A DNA stretch of 5,056 nt, taken from an uncultured Saprospiraceae bacterium. Its GTDB lineage: Bacteria; Bacteroidota; Bacteroidia; Chitinophagales; Saprospiraceae. Position 1 is the first letter of the stretch. Each line of letters begins with the position of its first letter. The stretch is from the NCBI GenBank assembly GCA_937127195.1, contig CAKZLT010000756.1, positions 1-5,056 on the forward strand, written 5' to 3'. The translations under genes were made by a program, and so were the position numbers. A model generated the notes under the pieces. That model had not been told where the DNA came from. It did no database searches and saw nothing but the letters and a program-made list of their open reading frames with translations. Shown here piece after piece: positions 4,803 to 5,056 of the stretch.

Positions 4803-5056
4803 ATGAACTCATCTCTGCGTGTGGCAATTATTGGATGTGGCTCCGCTGGCCCAGCAAGTGCCTGTTTCCTCGCCAAACAAGGCCATGAAGTTCACCTCTT
4901 TGAACGAGCCGAGGCATTACTCCCCGTGGGAGCTGGTTTCCTCCTCCAACCAACAGGAATGATGGTGTTAGAGAAGCTCGACCTCCTCGACAAGGCTCTC
5001 TCTCAAACCGACAAGATCAAAGAACTCTATTGTAAAACGCGGCAAGATAAGGTGCT
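4803..5056 (+). CDS. FAD-dependent monooxygenase/oxidoreductase, N-terminal part (cut by window end)
   Basis: The first 84 codons of a flavoprotein of the PHBH/UbiH-like monooxygenase family are present. Residues 7-37 form the FAD-binding Rossmann element: VAIIGCGSAG (7-16) gives GxGxxG, and LFERAE (32-37) supplies the acidic residue that binds the adenosine ribose. GAGFLLQPTGMMVLEKLDLL follows, the second typical segment in which family members read GAG-LQP-G--VL--LGL. Complete members are about 370-420 residues, so most of the substrate domain lies outside the window. Substrate unknown; relatives hydroxylate aromatic compounds or antibiotics with NAD(P)H and oxygen. It is cytoplasmic. The ATG at 4803 puts the first beta strand four residues in, as usual, and no good Shine-Dalgarno is seen. 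The gene is divergent from the dehydrogenase-like gene and belongs to the G+C-richer part of the window. Confidence 0.85.
   Translation, partial: MNSSLRVAIIGCGSAGPASACFLAKQGHEVHLFERAEALLPVGAGFLLQPTGMMVLEKLDLLDKALSQTDKIKELYCKTRQDKV

Overview
The window holds two kinds of DNA. Positions 1 to about 4229 look like a Bacteroidota chromosome. This stretch is AT-rich (19/60 and 23/60 G+C in the blocks 4081-4140 and 4141-4200) and its starts lack a Shine-Dalgarno but have A-rich leaders. It carries TAnnTTTG-type -7 boxes, a signal peptide ending in TAQ, and proteins rich in Lys, Asn and Ile. Positions from about 4230 to the end are near 50% G+C (28/60, 30/60 and 32/60 in the blocks starting at 4261, 4321 and 4381) and encode proteins of a different style. 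The lineage of that second part cannot be named from the sequence.

Layout. On the minus strand, 671 to 1, lies a SAP-domain plus DUF6434-like gene broken by a one-base frameshift at about 407. Divergent from it is a secreted, probably beta-propeller-like protein of unknown function (728-1669, +). It converges on a PP1/PP2A-like metallophosphatase (1767-2450, -), with a hairpin between them. The phosphatase is divergent from a 4-oxalocrotonate decarboxylase/hydratase-family enzyme (2568-3329, +). Between those two is a perfect 9-bp inverted repeat whose arms each contain a -7 box. The enzyme converges on a RimJ/RimL-like GNAT acetyltransferase (3387-3923, -), again with a terminator hairpin. 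Upstream of the acetyltransferase is a low-complexity intergenic stretch with short repeats and another hairpin. It follows the 3' end of a membrane-protein gene (4071-4229, -).

That membrane-protein tail is joined in frame, at residue 120, to the N-terminal third of a lactate/malate-dehydrogenase-like protein (4230-4589, -). The fused reading frame of 172 codons makes no biochemical sense. It coincides with the G+C step, so the likeliest explanation is an assembly or cloning chimera; a natural recombination junction is the less likely alternative. Beyond a 213-bp divergent region begins an FAD-dependent monooxygenase-like gene (4803 onward, +), cut by the window edge.

The Bacteroidota genes are single, unrelated housekeeping or accessory genes in alternating orientation, and no operon or multi-gene system is visible. 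I see no tRNA, rRNA, CRISPR array, IS element or defence system. The points most worth checking are the chimeric junction, the frameshifted SAP gene, the two related terminator hairpins, the divergent inverted repeat and the unusual dehydrogenase fragment.
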